Part shown: positions 1 to 9,601 of the stretch, piece by piece
Position numbering within the stretch: position 1 is the first letter of the stretch
Layout of the letters: every line of letters begins with the position of its first letter
NCBI GenBank assembly: GCA_031365725.1
Contig: JANLYQ010000048.1
Location: 1-15,771, forward strand
DNA from: JANLYQ01 sp031365725
GTDB taxonomy: Bacteria; Actinomycetota; Actinomycetes; JACCUZ01
DNA length: 15,771 nucleotides
Direction: 5' to 3'
Translations under genes and position numbers: made by a program
Notes under the pieces: generated by a model
Seen by the model: only the letters and a program-made list of their open reading frames with translations
What the model was told of the DNA's origin: nothing
The model's database searches: none

Positions 1-54
1 GGGGCCGGGTCCTAAATTGTTGGTCTGCCCCGGTTCGACGCCGGCCCGGGCTGC

Positions 55-84
55 GCCGGGGGGCGGCTGGCGCCGCCCCCCGGC
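55..84. terminator. Strong GC hairpin downstream of the binding-protein gene
   Basis: Bases 55-67 are perfectly complementary to 72-84, giving a 13-bp stem that is almost all G/C with the 4-nt loop TGGC. It begins 54 nt past the stop codon of the minus-strand substrate-binding protein gene. No T-run follows on either strand. It could be a U-less actinobacterial terminator or, if the transporter operon continues past position 1, an intercistronic hairpin that protects the upstream mRNA 3' end. The structure is seen directly; the role is inferred. Confidence 0.5.
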
Positions 85-138
85 TCAGATCAGGCTGTCA
101 AGCTGGTGGAGCCGGTCGTGCTCGTGGTGCCGGTCGAC

Positions 139-1911
139 CTACTGCTTGATGAACAGGTCGCCGTAGGACCAGGAGCCGTAAGGCGCCCAGATGTAGGGGC
201 TGAAGTCCTTGCCACTGGCTGCCTTGACCTTCGAACCGGCGAGACGCTGCTCGCGACCGAAGCGGGTCGGGATGACCCACACGTTGGCCATGGCCTCCTT
301 GTCCAGCGCCTTCCACTGCTCGGCCTGGGCCGCGCGGTCGGTGAGCGCCTTGGCCGCGTCGACCTTGGCGTTGAACGCCTTGTCGTCTGCCTGGGAGAGG
401 TTGAAGCCGCCACTGGGCGTGAACAGCTCCGGGATGACGGTCGAGGCGTTTGCCCAGTCCGGACCCCAGCCGGCGGCGACGAGGTCACCCTCCTTGTTGG
501 GGTCGAACACGATGCCGTAGAACTGGCCGGCCTCGATCGGGTTGGGCTTGACCTTGATGCCCGCCAGGCCGAGCGACGACACGACGGCCGCGGCTGCCTT
601 GTCGTTGGTCGGGGTCTGCGGGTAGTCGTACTGCAGGGTCTTCATCGGCTGACCGGACTTCGTGATCAGCGTCTTGGCGTACGCCGGGTCACCGTTGTCC
701 GGGATCTTCTGGCCCAGCAGGTCGGTCCACATGCCGGTGGGCGCGTAGTCCTTCGCAAGGTTGGGCTTGATGACTCCGTCGGCCAGGTCACCGGCGTACT
801 CGCCGCCCGCGATCGTGCGCAGCTGGGCGCGGTCGAGTGCGGCCGCGATCGCCTTGCGCTGGTCGAGGTTGGACACCTTGGCCACGTTGATGACGATGTA
901 GCGGACGTAGGGGTCGAGCTCGTTGACGCGACGGGCCTTGAACTGGTCGCCGCTGAAGACGTTGGCGAGCGACGCCGGCTGCACCGGGTCGGCCAGCGGG
1001 ATGGCGGTCTGGTCCTCGCCCGAGTCGGCGATGAGCCGCTGGTCGATGACGGTCGCGTCGAGGCCGAACTTGACCACGATCTTGTCCGGGTAAGCACCGC
1101 GGTAGTCATCGGTCTGAGGAGACCAGTTCGGGTTGCGATCGAGGGTCATCTGCGACCCCTTGGTGTACTCGGTGATCTGGTACGGACCCGAGGACATGAC
1201 CTTGTCGTCGTACTTCTCGCCGGTGTCCGCTGACTTCGGCACGGGCGCGAACGACGACAGCGTGACGGTGTAGTTGAAGTCGCCGACGGCCTTGTTCAGG
1301 TTGAAGGTGATCTTCTTGCCTTCGCAGACCACGGCCTTGTCGAAGGCGGCCGTGTCGTTGTTCTTCGTCTCGTACGGGCCCTTGTAGACGGAGTTGCCGT
1401 CCTTGTCCTTCGGGATGTCCAACATCGACACGGCGTAGGACGGACCGTCGGTGATGACCGTCGTCGCGAAGGTGCGCGAGACGCCGTACTTGACGTCGTC
1501 ACACGTGATGTCCGTGCCGTCCTGCCACTTCAGCCCGTCCTTGAGCGTCCAGGACCAGCTGGTGGCGTCGGCGTTGGGAGTGCCGAGGTCGGTGGCCATG
1601 TCCGGCACCAGGCCGGTGGCCTTGTTGTTGTCGGTGTCGAACTTGTAGGCCGTCAGGGTGCGGTTGAGGTAGGCGCTGGCCCAAGCCAGGTCTTCACCCG
1701 TGTAGTTGCGCTGCGGATCCAGGTGCTGGAACTGGTCATTCAGCGTGAGGAACGTGAGCGTCCCACCCTTGGTGGCTTTGCCTGCGCTGGTGTTGCCCGC
1801 GGTCTTGTTGCCGGTACCTCCGGTGCTGCTGCCCCCGCCGCAGGCTGCGAGTGTCATCGCTGCCGCCGACATGAGGACAACGGCCCGCAAGCCGATAGTG
1901 GCCTTGCCCAT
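139..1911 (-). CDS. ABC transporter substrate-binding lipoprotein, family 5 (peptide/oligopeptide type)
   Basis: This 590-residue protein is a family 5 (DppA/OppA-like) solute-binding protein, the extracytoplasmic receptor of a peptide-type ABC importer. Residues 1-24 form a lipoprotein signal peptide: a basic N-terminus, a hydrophobic stretch and the lipobox LAAC with Cys24 as lipidation site. A flexible Gly/Ser/Thr/Lys-rich linker follows to about residue 48. The mature part has the family's usual early features (FLTLNDQFQHLDPQRNYTGE, then WTLKDGLKWQDGTDITCDDV at about 122-141). It is slightly longer than E. coli DppA. The ATG has an AAGGAG Shine-Dalgarno at 1916-1921. The gene lies 121 nt downstream of a DppC-like permease gene on the same strand, and three hairpins fill that gap. 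The substrate cannot be read from sequence; peptides are likely, but nickel or sugars occur in the family. Confidence 0.93.
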   Translation of the reverse strand: MGKATIGLRAVVLMSAAAMTLAACGGGSSTGGTGNKTAGNTSAGKATKGGTLTFLTLNDQFQHLDPQRNYTGEDLAWASAYLNRTLTAYKFDTDNNKATGLVPDMATDLGTPNADATSWSWTLKDGLKWQDGTDITCDDVKYGVSRTFATTVITDGPSYAVSMLDIPKDKDGNSVYKGPYETKNNDTAAFDKAVVCEGKKITFNLNKAVGDFNYTVTLSSFAPVPKSADTGEKYDDKVMSSGPYQITEYTKGSQMTLDRNPNWSPQTDDYRGAYPDKIVVKFGLDATVIDQRLIADSGEDQTAIPLADPVQPASLANVFSGDQFKARRVNELDPYVRYIVINVAKVSNLDQRKAIAAALDRAQLRTIAGGEYAGDLADGVIKPNLAKDYAPTGMWTDLLGQKIPDNGDPAYAKTLITKSGQPMKTLQYDYPQTPTNDKAAAAVVSSLGLAGIKVKPNPIEAGQFYGIVFDPNKEGDLVAAGWGPDWANASTVIPELFTPSGGFNLSQADDKAFNAKVDAAKALTDRAAQAEQWKALDKEAMANVWVIPTRFGREQRLAGSKVKAASGKDFSPYIWAPYGSWSYGDLFIKQ

Positions 1912-1931
1912 GTCACTCCTTCTGGTCTCGG

Positions 1932-2010
1932 CCGGGACATCTGTCCCGGTCCGCGGGCGTCACCGGCCCTCCACGGGCCGGCGGCGCTGTCTCCCCGGCG
2001 CGTGCCGGGG
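1932..2010. repeat. Three consecutive perfect hairpins between permease and binding-protein genes
   Basis: Three separate 7-bp perfect stems occur in 79 nt: CCGGGAC/GTCCCGG (1932-1938 with 1943-1949, loop ATCT), CCGGCCC/GGGCCGG (1963-1969 with 1975-1981), and CCCCGGC/GCCGGGG (1993-1999 with 2004-2010, loop GCGT). They sit between the stop of the permease gene and the Shine-Dalgarno of the binding-protein gene, both read on the minus strand. Intercistronic stem-loops upstream of binding-protein cistrons are known in other ABC operons to adjust relative mRNA levels. That role is inferred here. Confidence 0.75.
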
Positions 2011-2032
2011 AAGTCTGGTGGTGGTGGTCAGG

Positions 2033-3046
2033 TCACGCCCGGCCCGCACGCGGGTCCAAGGCGTCGCGGATCGCGTCGCCGAGCAGGTTGAAGGCGAGCA
2101 CCACGATGAACAGGACGGTGCCGGGGATGAAGAGGAAGGTCGGCAGGACGTTGAAGTAGCTCACCGAGTCGGCGAGCATCGCGCCCCACGACGGGGTCGG
2201 CGGGAGCAGTCCGACACCGAGGAAGCTCAGCGTGGCCTCAGCTGCGATGTAGGTCGGGATGATGATCGAGGCGTAGACCAGGATCGGGGCCCAGAGGTTG
2301 GGCAGGATCTCGCGGAAAAGGATCCGCGGGGTGCCGGCGCCCATGGCGACAGCCGACTCGACGAACTCGCGCTCACGCAGGCTGAGCACCTGGCCGCGGA
2401 TGATGCGGGCAAGATATGGCCAGCCGAACAAGCTGAGCACCAGAACGATGTAGGTCACCCGGGCGGTGTTGGACCCGAGGTGGAACGACTGCTCGAGCCG
2501 CTGGGTCAGCACCGGCGACATCGCCAGCAGGATGAGCAGCAGCGGGAACGCCAGGATCAGGTCCATCAGGCGGCCGAGCGCGTTGTCCAGCCAGCCCTTG
2601 GAGTAGCCCGCGACAATGCCCACGGTCACGCCCAGGAACATGGTCATGACGGTCGAGGCAAGGGCGATGAGCAGCGAGATGCGGGCGCCGTAGAGCAGCC
2701 GGGCGAAGATGTCGCGCCCGATGCCGGGCTCGACGCCGAACGGGTGCTGGCGGCTGATGCCACCCCAGCGACCCACCGGCAGCCCACCCGCATCGCTGAT
2801 GATGGTGGGGCTCGTGTTCGACTTGGTGGGGTTGACCCCGACGAGGTGAGTCACCAGGGGCGCCGCGGCCGCCATCAGGATCACGAACGCGATCACCACG
2901 ATGCTGGCCAGCGCCACCTTGTCGCGACGCAGGCGGCCCCAGGCGATCTGCCTCAGTGAGCGACCGGCGATCTCGGTCGGCTCGATGCTCGGTCCGGCCG
3001 AGGTCTCCACCGCGTGGTCTGAAGCGAGCGACAAAGCGGGAGCCAC
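2033..3046 (-). CDS. ABC transporter permease, DppC/OppC type
   Basis: This 337-residue inner-membrane permease belongs to the binding-protein-dependent transport family. A cytoplasmic N-terminus (about 1-42) carries the OppC-N-like segment. TM1 is at about 43-65, and an extracytoplasmic segment (about 66-120) includes HPFGVEPGIGRDIFARLLYGAR, characteristic of DppC proteins. Further helices lie at about 122-148, 158-177, 196-214, 253-275 and 300-323. The EAA loop that contacts the ATPase is at 228-250 (FVESAVAMGAGTPRILFREI, then LPN). The start is GTG, because an in-frame stop lies four codons upstream; a GAGG is only 3 nt before it, so the Shine-Dalgarno is poor. The partner DppB-type permease and the ATPases are absent from this window and should lie left of position 1. 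The gene is 215 nt downstream of typA. Confidence 0.92.
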   Translation of the reverse strand: MAPALSLASDHAVETSAGPSIEPTEIAGRSLRQIAWGRLRRDKVALASIVVIAFVILMAAAAPLVTHLVGVNPTKSNTSPTIISDAGGLPVGRWGGISRQHPFGVEPGIGRDIFARLLYGARISLLIALASTVMTMFLGVTVGIVAGYSKGWLDNALGRLMDLILAFPLLLILLAMSPVLTQRLEQSFHLGSNTARVTYIVLVLSLFGWPYLARIIRGQVLSLREREFVESAVAMGAGTPRILFREILPNLWAPILVYASIIIPTYIAAEATLSFLGVGLLPPTPSWGAMLADSVSYFNVLPTFLFIPGTVLFIVVLAFNLLGDAIRDALDPRAGRA

Positions 3047-3096
3047 CTTCCTCGAGCCTCATACGTCTGTCTGCCGGACGGTGCCACGGGCCTCTT

Positions 3097-3109
3097 GGTG
3101 CCAGGCACC
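3097..3109. promoter_or_regulatory. 13-bp palindrome in the presumed permease leader
   Basis: GGTGCC-A-GGCACC is a perfect palindrome with a one-base centre, 51 nt upstream of the permease GTG. It falls inside the presumed 5' untranslated region and could be an operator or a small RNA hairpin. No regulator family can be assigned. Confidence 0.35.
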
Positions 3110-3153
3110 GACAGCATTTCCCGTCCCGACGACCTCGGGCCGTCAGGTCCAGG

Positions 3154-3159
3154 ACTCTA
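3154..3159 (-). promoter_or_regulatory. Candidate -10 box for the permease/binding-protein genes
   Basis: On the minus strand TAGAGT fits the actinobacterial TANNNT -10 pattern and lies about 108 nt upstream of the permease start codon. The hexamer 17 nt further upstream (TAGGTG) is a poor -35. The 215-nt gap after typA is long enough for an independent promoter, so the transporter is probably not simply co-transcribed with typA. This is pattern matching only. Confidence 0.35.
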
Positions 3160-3261
3160 GGACATCTCCGCCGCAACACCTACGGGCTGTCGTCTCTGTT
3201 GCACAATCGTGACCGCTCTGAGATCCGGCGTCACAAGTCGGTAGCACAGGAAGAAACGGCG

Positions 3262-5133
<1,872 letters not shown>

Positions 5134-5184
5134 GCAGCAGCGCTCGTTCCGTGGCGGAGGGGGGACAGCGAGGGGGACCGGTCG

Positions 5185-5190
5185 AGTCTA
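5185..5190 (-). promoter_or_regulatory. Candidate -10 box for typA
   Basis: On the minus strand TAGACT matches TANNNT and lies about 52 nt upstream of the typA start. No good -35 hexamer lies 16-18 nt upstream of it. Weak call from pattern and position. Confidence 0.3.
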
Positions 5191-5245
5191 CGGGCCGGGC
5201 GTGATATCCCCCGGCCACGCGGGGACGGGCGAGAACAGGTGTGGC

Positions 5246-5258
5246 TGAGGTCACCTCA
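5246..5258. promoter_or_regulatory. 13-bp palindrome in the typA-sdhC divergent region
   Basis: TGAGGT-C-ACCTCA is a perfect palindrome with a one-base centre. It lies about 83 nt upstream of the sdhC start and 112 nt upstream of the typA start, so a bound regulator could affect either gene. No known operator consensus is recognised. Confidence 0.35.
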
Positions 5259-5286
5259 CTACCCGGTGTCCACTCCTCGGGACGGG

Positions 5287-5313
5287 GTGACAAAATGACG
5301 TCGCTCGTGACAA
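5287..5313 (+). promoter_or_regulatory. Direct repeat GTGACAA x2 upstream of sdhC
   Basis: GTGACAA occurs at 5287-5293 and again at 5307-5313. The copies start exactly 20 bp apart, about two helical turns, and end 28 nt before the sdhC ATG. This fits a tandem binding site for a regulator of the sdh operon, but no family can be named. A possible -10 (TAACGA, 5322-5327) follows. Confidence 0.3.
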
Positions 5314-5341
5314 CGGCGATCTAACGACAGTGGGACGACCT

Positions 5342-6145
5342 ATGAGCAGCACGATCAACGGCCGGGCCGGCCGGGCCAAGATCTCGGCCCGCACGTTGCG
5401 CACCGACCGCTGGTGGCTGACCCCTGCGCTCAATGCGCTGGCCCTGGGGTCCTTCCTCATCTACGCGACCGTGCGACTGTTCTGGGACAAGTCCTACTTC
5501 GTCGAGGACTACCACTACATCGCGCCGTTCTACTCCCCGTGCCTGTCCACCGACTGCGTGCCGGGGACCTCGCCGCTGGGCACTCCGCTCGGGTCGCTGC
5601 CCACCTGGATGTCGCCCGCGATGATCATCCTGGCTCTGCCCGGAGGTTTCCGCGCCACCTGCTACTACTACCGGAAGTCCTACTACCGGGCGTTCTGGTT
5701 CTCCCCGCCCGCCTGCGCCGTCGCCGAGCCGCACAAGTCCTACAGCGGTGAGACCCGGTTTCCGCTGGTCTTCCAGAACGCGCACCGCTGGTTCTTCTAC
5801 GCAGCCGTGCTGATCAGCCTGATCCTGACTTACGACGTGCTCGAGTCCTTCCATGGCAAGGACGGCGGCTTCGGCATCGGCCTGGGCACCCTGGTGCTGC
5901 TCGCCAATGCCGTGCTGATCTGGGCCTACACGCTGGGCTGTCACTCCTGCCGCAGCATCATGGGCGGTCGCCTGACCCACTTCTCCAAGCACCCGGTGCG
6001 CTATAAGGCGTGGACCCAGGTCTCCAAGCTCAACGCCAGGCACGGCCTGTTCGCATTCACGTCGATGTTCTCGATCGTCATCGCGGACGCCTACGTGTGG
6101 CTGGTCGCCAGCGGCACGCTCACCGACCTTCGCTTCTACAACTGA
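5342..6145 (+). CDS. sdhC: Succinate dehydrogenase membrane subunit SdhC, mycobacterial Sdh1 (type F) class
   Basis: This 267-residue polytopic protein resembles the single large membrane anchor of mycobacterial Sdh1 and not the small SdhC/SdhD pair of E. coli. About five hydrophobic helices are visible: 27-47, 90-109, 148-168, 181-200 and 234-257. Six cysteines occur (C67, C72, C107, C125, C200, C203), with histidines in or near helices (H148, H201, H234); CHSC at 200-203 stands out. The structurally studied M. smegmatis Sdh1 carries a membrane-embedded Rieske-type [2Fe-2S] cluster in SdhC with Cys/His ligands. Which residues serve here needs an alignment. ATG 5342 is preferred over an in-frame GTG at 5330 because GGGA lies 7 nt upstream. 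sdhA follows after 13 nt, so the subunits are surely co-transcribed. Confidence 0.87.
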   Translation: MSSTINGRAGRAKISARTLRTDRWWLTPALNALALGSFLIYATVRLFWDKSYFVEDYHYIAPFYSPCLSTDCVPGTSPLGTPLGSLPTWMSPAMIILALPGGFRATCYYYRKSYYRAFWFSPPACAVAEPHKSYSGETRFPLVFQNAHRWFFYAAVLISLILTYDVLESFHGKDGGFGIGLGTLVLLANAVLIWAYTLGCHSCRSIMGGRLTHFSKHPVRYKAWTQVSKLNARHGLFAFTSMFSIVIADAYVWLVASGTLTDLRFYN

Positions 6146-6158
6146 GGACGACCTACCG

Positions 6159-8054
6159 ATGACCGAGATCGAGCGCCACAGCTACGACGTCGTCGTCATC
6201 GGCGCGGGCGGTGCCGGCCTTCGGGCAGCCATCGAGGCACGCCTGCAGGGCAAGCGCACTGCCATCGTCTGCAAGTCGCTGTTCGGCAAGGCGCACACCG
6301 TGATGGCCGAGGGCGGCGCCGCGGCTGCCATGGGTAACGTCAACTCGAAGGACAGCTGGCAGGTGCACTTCCGCGACACGATGCGCGGAGGCAAGTTCCT
6401 CAACCACTGGCGCATGGCCGAGCTGCACGCCAAGGAGGCTCCGGACCGGGTCTGGGAGCTCGAGACCTACGGCGCCCTCTTCGACCGCACCCCGGACGGT
6501 CGCATCAGCCAGCGCAACTTCGGTGGCCATGAGTACCCCCGGCTCGCTCACGTTGGCGACCGCACCGGCTTGGAGATGATCCGTACCCTGCAGCAGAAGA
6601 TCGTGTCTCTTCAACAGGACGACGAGCGGCGTACCGGTGACGCTGAGGGCATGCTCAAGGTCTTCGCCGAGGTGACAGTCACCGCCCTGCTGAAGGACGG
6701 CGAGCGGATCTCCGGCGCTGCGGGCTACACCCGCGCGGACGGCACCTTCATCGTGTTCGAGGCGCCCGCCGTGATCCTCGCCACCGGCGGCATCGGCAAG
6801 TCCTTCAAGGTGACCTCCAACTCCTGGGAGTACACCGGAGACGGCCATGCGCTGGCGATGAAAGCCGGGGCGACGCTGCTCAACATGGAGTTCGTGCAGT
6901 TCCACCCGACCGGCATGGTCTGGCCGCCGTCGGTCAAGGGCATCCTCGTCACCGAGTCGGTGCGCGGCGACGGTGGCGTGCTCAAGAACTCTGACGGCAA
7001 GCGCTTCATGTTCGACTACGTCCCCGCCGTCTTCCGCAAGCAGTACGCCGAGACCGAGGAGGAGGCCGACGGCTGGTACTCCGACCCGGAGAACAACCGC
7101 CGGCCACCCGAGCTGCTGCCCCGCGACGAGGTCGCGCGTGCCATCAACTCGGAGGTGAAAGCCGGCCGCGGCTCCCCCGCCGGTGGTGTGTTCCTCGACA
7201 TCGCCTCGCGACTGCCTGCCGAGGCGATCCAGAAGAAGCTGCCGTCGATGTACCACCAGTTCAAGGAGCTCGCCGACGTCGACATCACGGCCACGCCGAT
7301 GGAGGTCGGTCCCACCTGTCACTACGTGATGGGCGGGGTCGAGGTGGACCCCGACACCACAGCTGCCGTCGTACCCGGTCTGTTCGCTGCCGGCGAGGTC
7401 TCTGGCGGCATGCACGGGTCCAACCGGCTCGGCGGCAACTCACTGTCGGACCTGCTGGTCTTCGGCCGGCGGGCCGGCATAGGAGCCGCGGCGTACGTCG
7501 ACGGGCTCGGGGCAGCACGTCCCGTGGTGACCGACGACGACCTCGCGGCCGCGAGGACCGAGGCAGAAGCACCCTTCGACGGCACCGGCGCTGAGAACCC
7601 CTATGCCATCCACGCGGACCTGCAGCAGATGATGAACGACCTCGTGGGCATCATCCGGACCCGCCAGGAGGTCGAGCAGGCGCTCGCGACCCTCGAGCAC
7701 CTCAAGGCCCGGGCACGAAACATCTCGGTGCCGGGCGACAAGGTCTTCAACCCGGGCTGGCACCTCGCGCTGGACCTGCCCAACATGCTCATCGTCAGCG
7801 AGTGTGTGGCGCGCTCCGCCCTGGTCCGCGAGGAGTCGCGCGGCGGACACACTCGCGACGACTTCCCGAAGATGAGCCCCGAGTGGCGCAAGCTCAACCT
7901 CGTCTGCCGCCCGGTCGGGGACGGGATCGAGGTGGCGCAGCAGCCGTTGCCGGTGATGCCGACCGAGCTGCTCGCGCTGTTCGACCGCGACGAGCTGTCG
8001 AAGTACATGACCGAAGAAGAGCTTTCTGGTCTGCCGCAGGAGGAGAAGGCCTGA
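6159..8054 (+). CDS. sdhA: Succinate dehydrogenase flavoprotein subunit SdhA
   Basis: This 631-residue protein is the FAD-containing catalytic subunit that oxidises succinate to fumarate on the cytoplasmic side of complex II. The Rossmann motif VVVIGAGGAGLRAA begins near residue 11, and His46 in KAHTVMAEGG is the expected covalent FAD attachment site. Family active-site segments are present: HPTG at 249-252, TESVRGDGG at 265-273, the PRD arginine R322, H388 in HYVMGG, and H419/R423 in HGSNRLGGNSL. Equivalence to the E. coli SdhA/FrdA residues is from family knowledge. A GAGGA Shine-Dalgarno lies about 10 nt before the ATG. The TGA stop shares its A with the sdhB ATG (TGATG), consistent with translational coupling. 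Confidence 0.97.
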   Translation: MTEIERHSYDVVVIGAGGAGLRAAIEARLQGKRTAIVCKSLFGKAHTVMAEGGAAAAMGNVNSKDSWQVHFRDTMRGGKFLNHWRMAELHAKEAPDRVWELETYGALFDRTPDGRISQRNFGGHEYPRLAHVGDRTGLEMIRTLQQKIVSLQQDDERRTGDAEGMLKVFAEVTVTALLKDGERISGAAGYTRADGTFIVFEAPAVILATGGIGKSFKVTSNSWEYTGDGHALAMKAGATLLNMEFVQFHPTGMVWPPSVKGILVTESVRGDGGVLKNSDGKRFMFDYVPAVFRKQYAETEEEADGWYSDPENNRRPPELLPRDEVARAINSEVKAGRGSPAGGVFLDIASRLPAEAIQKKLPSMYHQFKELADVDITATPMEVGPTCHYVMGGVEVDPDTTAAVVPGLFAAGEVSGGMHGSNRLGGNSLSDLLVFGRRAGIGAAAYVDGLGAARPVVTDDDLAAARTEAEAPFDGTGAENPYAIHADLQQMMNDLVGIIRTRQEVEQALATLEHLKARARNISVPGDKVFNPGWHLALDLPNMLIVSECVARSALVREESRGGHTRDDFPKMSPEWRKLNLVCRPVGDGIEVAQQPLPVMPTELLALFDRDELSKYMTEEELSGLPQEEKA

Positions 8055-9403
8055 TGACCTACAACGCGCAGTTCCGGATCTGGCGGGGCGACGACACCGA
8101 CGGCGACCTCGAGGACTTCTCGGTCGAGGTCAACGAAGGCGAGGTCGTGCTCGACATCATCCACCGCCTGCAGGCGACGCAGACCCCGGATCTCGCGGTG
8201 CGGTGGAACTGCAAGGCCGGCAAGTGCGGCTCCTGCAGCGCCGAGGTCAACGGTCGGCCGCGGCTCATGTGCATGACGCGCATGAGCACGTTCGCCGAGG
8301 ACGAGGTCCTCACCGTCACCCCGCTGCGCGCCTTCCCTGTGATCAAGGACCTTGTCACCGACGTGTCCTTCAACTACCAGAAGGCGCGCGAGGTCCCGGC
8401 CTTCGCGCCGCCGGCCAACGTGGCCCTCGGTGACTACCGCATGCAGCAGGTCGACGTCGAGCGGAGCCAGGAGTTCCGCAAGTGCATCGAGTGCTTCCTC
8501 TGCCAGGACACCTGCCACGTCGTGCGCGACCACGAGGAGAACAAGGAGTCCTTCGCCGGGCCACGCTTCTTCATCCGGCTGGCCGAGCTCGACATGCACC
8601 CGCTGGACACCAAGGACCGCAAGCGCGAGGCGCAGGAGAAGCACGGCCTCGGCATGTGCAACATCACCAAGTGCTGCACCGAGGTGTGCCCGGAGCACAT
8701 CAAGATCACCGACAACGCGATCATCCCGATGAAGGAGCGCGTCGTCGACACCAAGTACGACCCGCTGATCTGGCTGGGGTCGAAGATCCCGCGCCGGTCC
8801 GGTGCGGCCGGTGGCCGCAGCCTCGCTGCGGGCGACACGGCGACCGCTGAGACGACCGCCCGCGCCCGGCTTTCCAGCAAGCCTTCCGACGTCGGCGCCC
8901 ACCGCACCCTCGGCGCCGCCCTGCAGGCACAGGGCAACTTCGCGGAGGCCGCGGACGCGACCCGCGCCGTGGTGGCCCACACCCGTCGCGGGCGCAGCTC
9001 CCGGGAGCAGGCACTCGGAGCCCATGCCTGGTCGCTGCTGTGCGCCATCGAGGCCGGGCAGATCCCGCTGGACCGCGTGCAGGGTGAGCTCGCCTCGACC
9101 CTGCAGGAGGCTCAGTCGCTCGCCAGCACCGGCACCGTCCTCGCCGGCACCCATGCCTTGCACCAGCTGGTGCACGGACATCTGGCCGACGCCGTCACCC
9201 AGGCCCGCGAGGCCCTGGCCTGGGACCGGGACCGCTCGACCCGGGCCGACGACCTGGTGACCCTGGCGGAGGGCCTCGCCGGGCTGGGAAGGACCGCCGA
9301 TGCCCGCGCGGCTCTCGAGGATTCCACCCGGCAGTGGCCGGGCAACCCCCGGCTCACCGGCGTACGCCGCACGCTGGGGGGCCTCGACGTCGACCCTGCC
9401 TAG
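8054..9403 (+). CDS. sdhB: Succinate dehydrogenase iron-sulfur subunit SdhB with a C-terminal TPR-like extension
   Basis: This 449-residue protein passes electrons from SdhA FAD to the membrane subunit. Residues 1 to about 248 are a complete SdhB. The [2Fe-2S] ligands are C53, C58, C61 and C73. The two remaining clusters use C144-x2-C147-x2-C150-x3-C154 and C202-x4-C207/C208-x3-C212-P. Normal SdhB proteins of this class end near residue 250. Here an Ala/Gly-rich linker (about 249-278) leads without a stop into about 170 helical residues with TPR-like repeats, notably LGAALQAQGNFAEAADATRA (286-305) and LVTLAEGLAGLGRTADARAA (401-420). The start ATG has AGGAGGAG at 8038-8045 with an 8-nt spacer. 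The extension contains no cysteine motif or membrane segment. SdhB identity is very firm; the TPR assignment is by eye. Confidence 0.95.
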   Translation: MTYNAQFRIWRGDDTDGDLEDFSVEVNEGEVVLDIIHRLQATQTPDLAVRWNCKAGKCGSCSAEVNGRPRLMCMTRMSTFAEDEVLTVTPLRAFPVIKDLVTDVSFNYQKAREVPAFAPPANVALGDYRMQQVDVERSQEFRKCIECFLCQDTCHVVRDHEENKESFAGPRFFIRLAELDMHPLDTKDRKREAQEKHGLGMCNITKCCTEVCPEHIKITDNAIIPMKERVVDTKYDPLIWLGSKIPRRSGAAGGRSLAAGDTATAETTARARLSSKPSDVGAHRTLGAALQAQGNFAEAADATRAVVAHTRRGRSSREQALGAHAWSLLCAIEAGQIPLDRVQGELASTLQEAQSLASTGTVLAGTHALHQLVHGHLADAVTQAREALAWDRDRSTRADDLVTLAEGLAGLGRTADARAALEDSTRQWPGNPRLTGVRRTLGGLDVDPA

Positions 9404-9601
9404 ATCCGGCGTGTCGTCTAGCGCGTCGAATCCGGTTGGGTAGTCGTCGATCGGACGTGGCGAGCAAGCCGATCAACGGACCGACCTGGACGATCGGATG
9501 ATGTCCGCCACCGGTGCCACGAGGCACCATGGACCAACGACAGCGAGCCTGTCAGCGGCCGCGAGGTGGGGGGTCATCGCGCGGCAACGGGCGGTGGGGG
9601 C

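Noticed and set aside
106..1233. 375-codon open frame on the plus strand
   Set aside because: Antisense to the binding-protein gene, with Val/Arg/Asp-biased composition typical of the complementary frame.
7601..9181. 526-codon open frame on the minus strand
   Set aside because: Antisense to sdhA and sdhB, with no recognisable domain and no Shine-Dalgarno.
9421..9440. tRNA T-arm-like string CGTCGAATCCGG
   Set aside because: No matching acceptor, D or anticodon arms are found around it.
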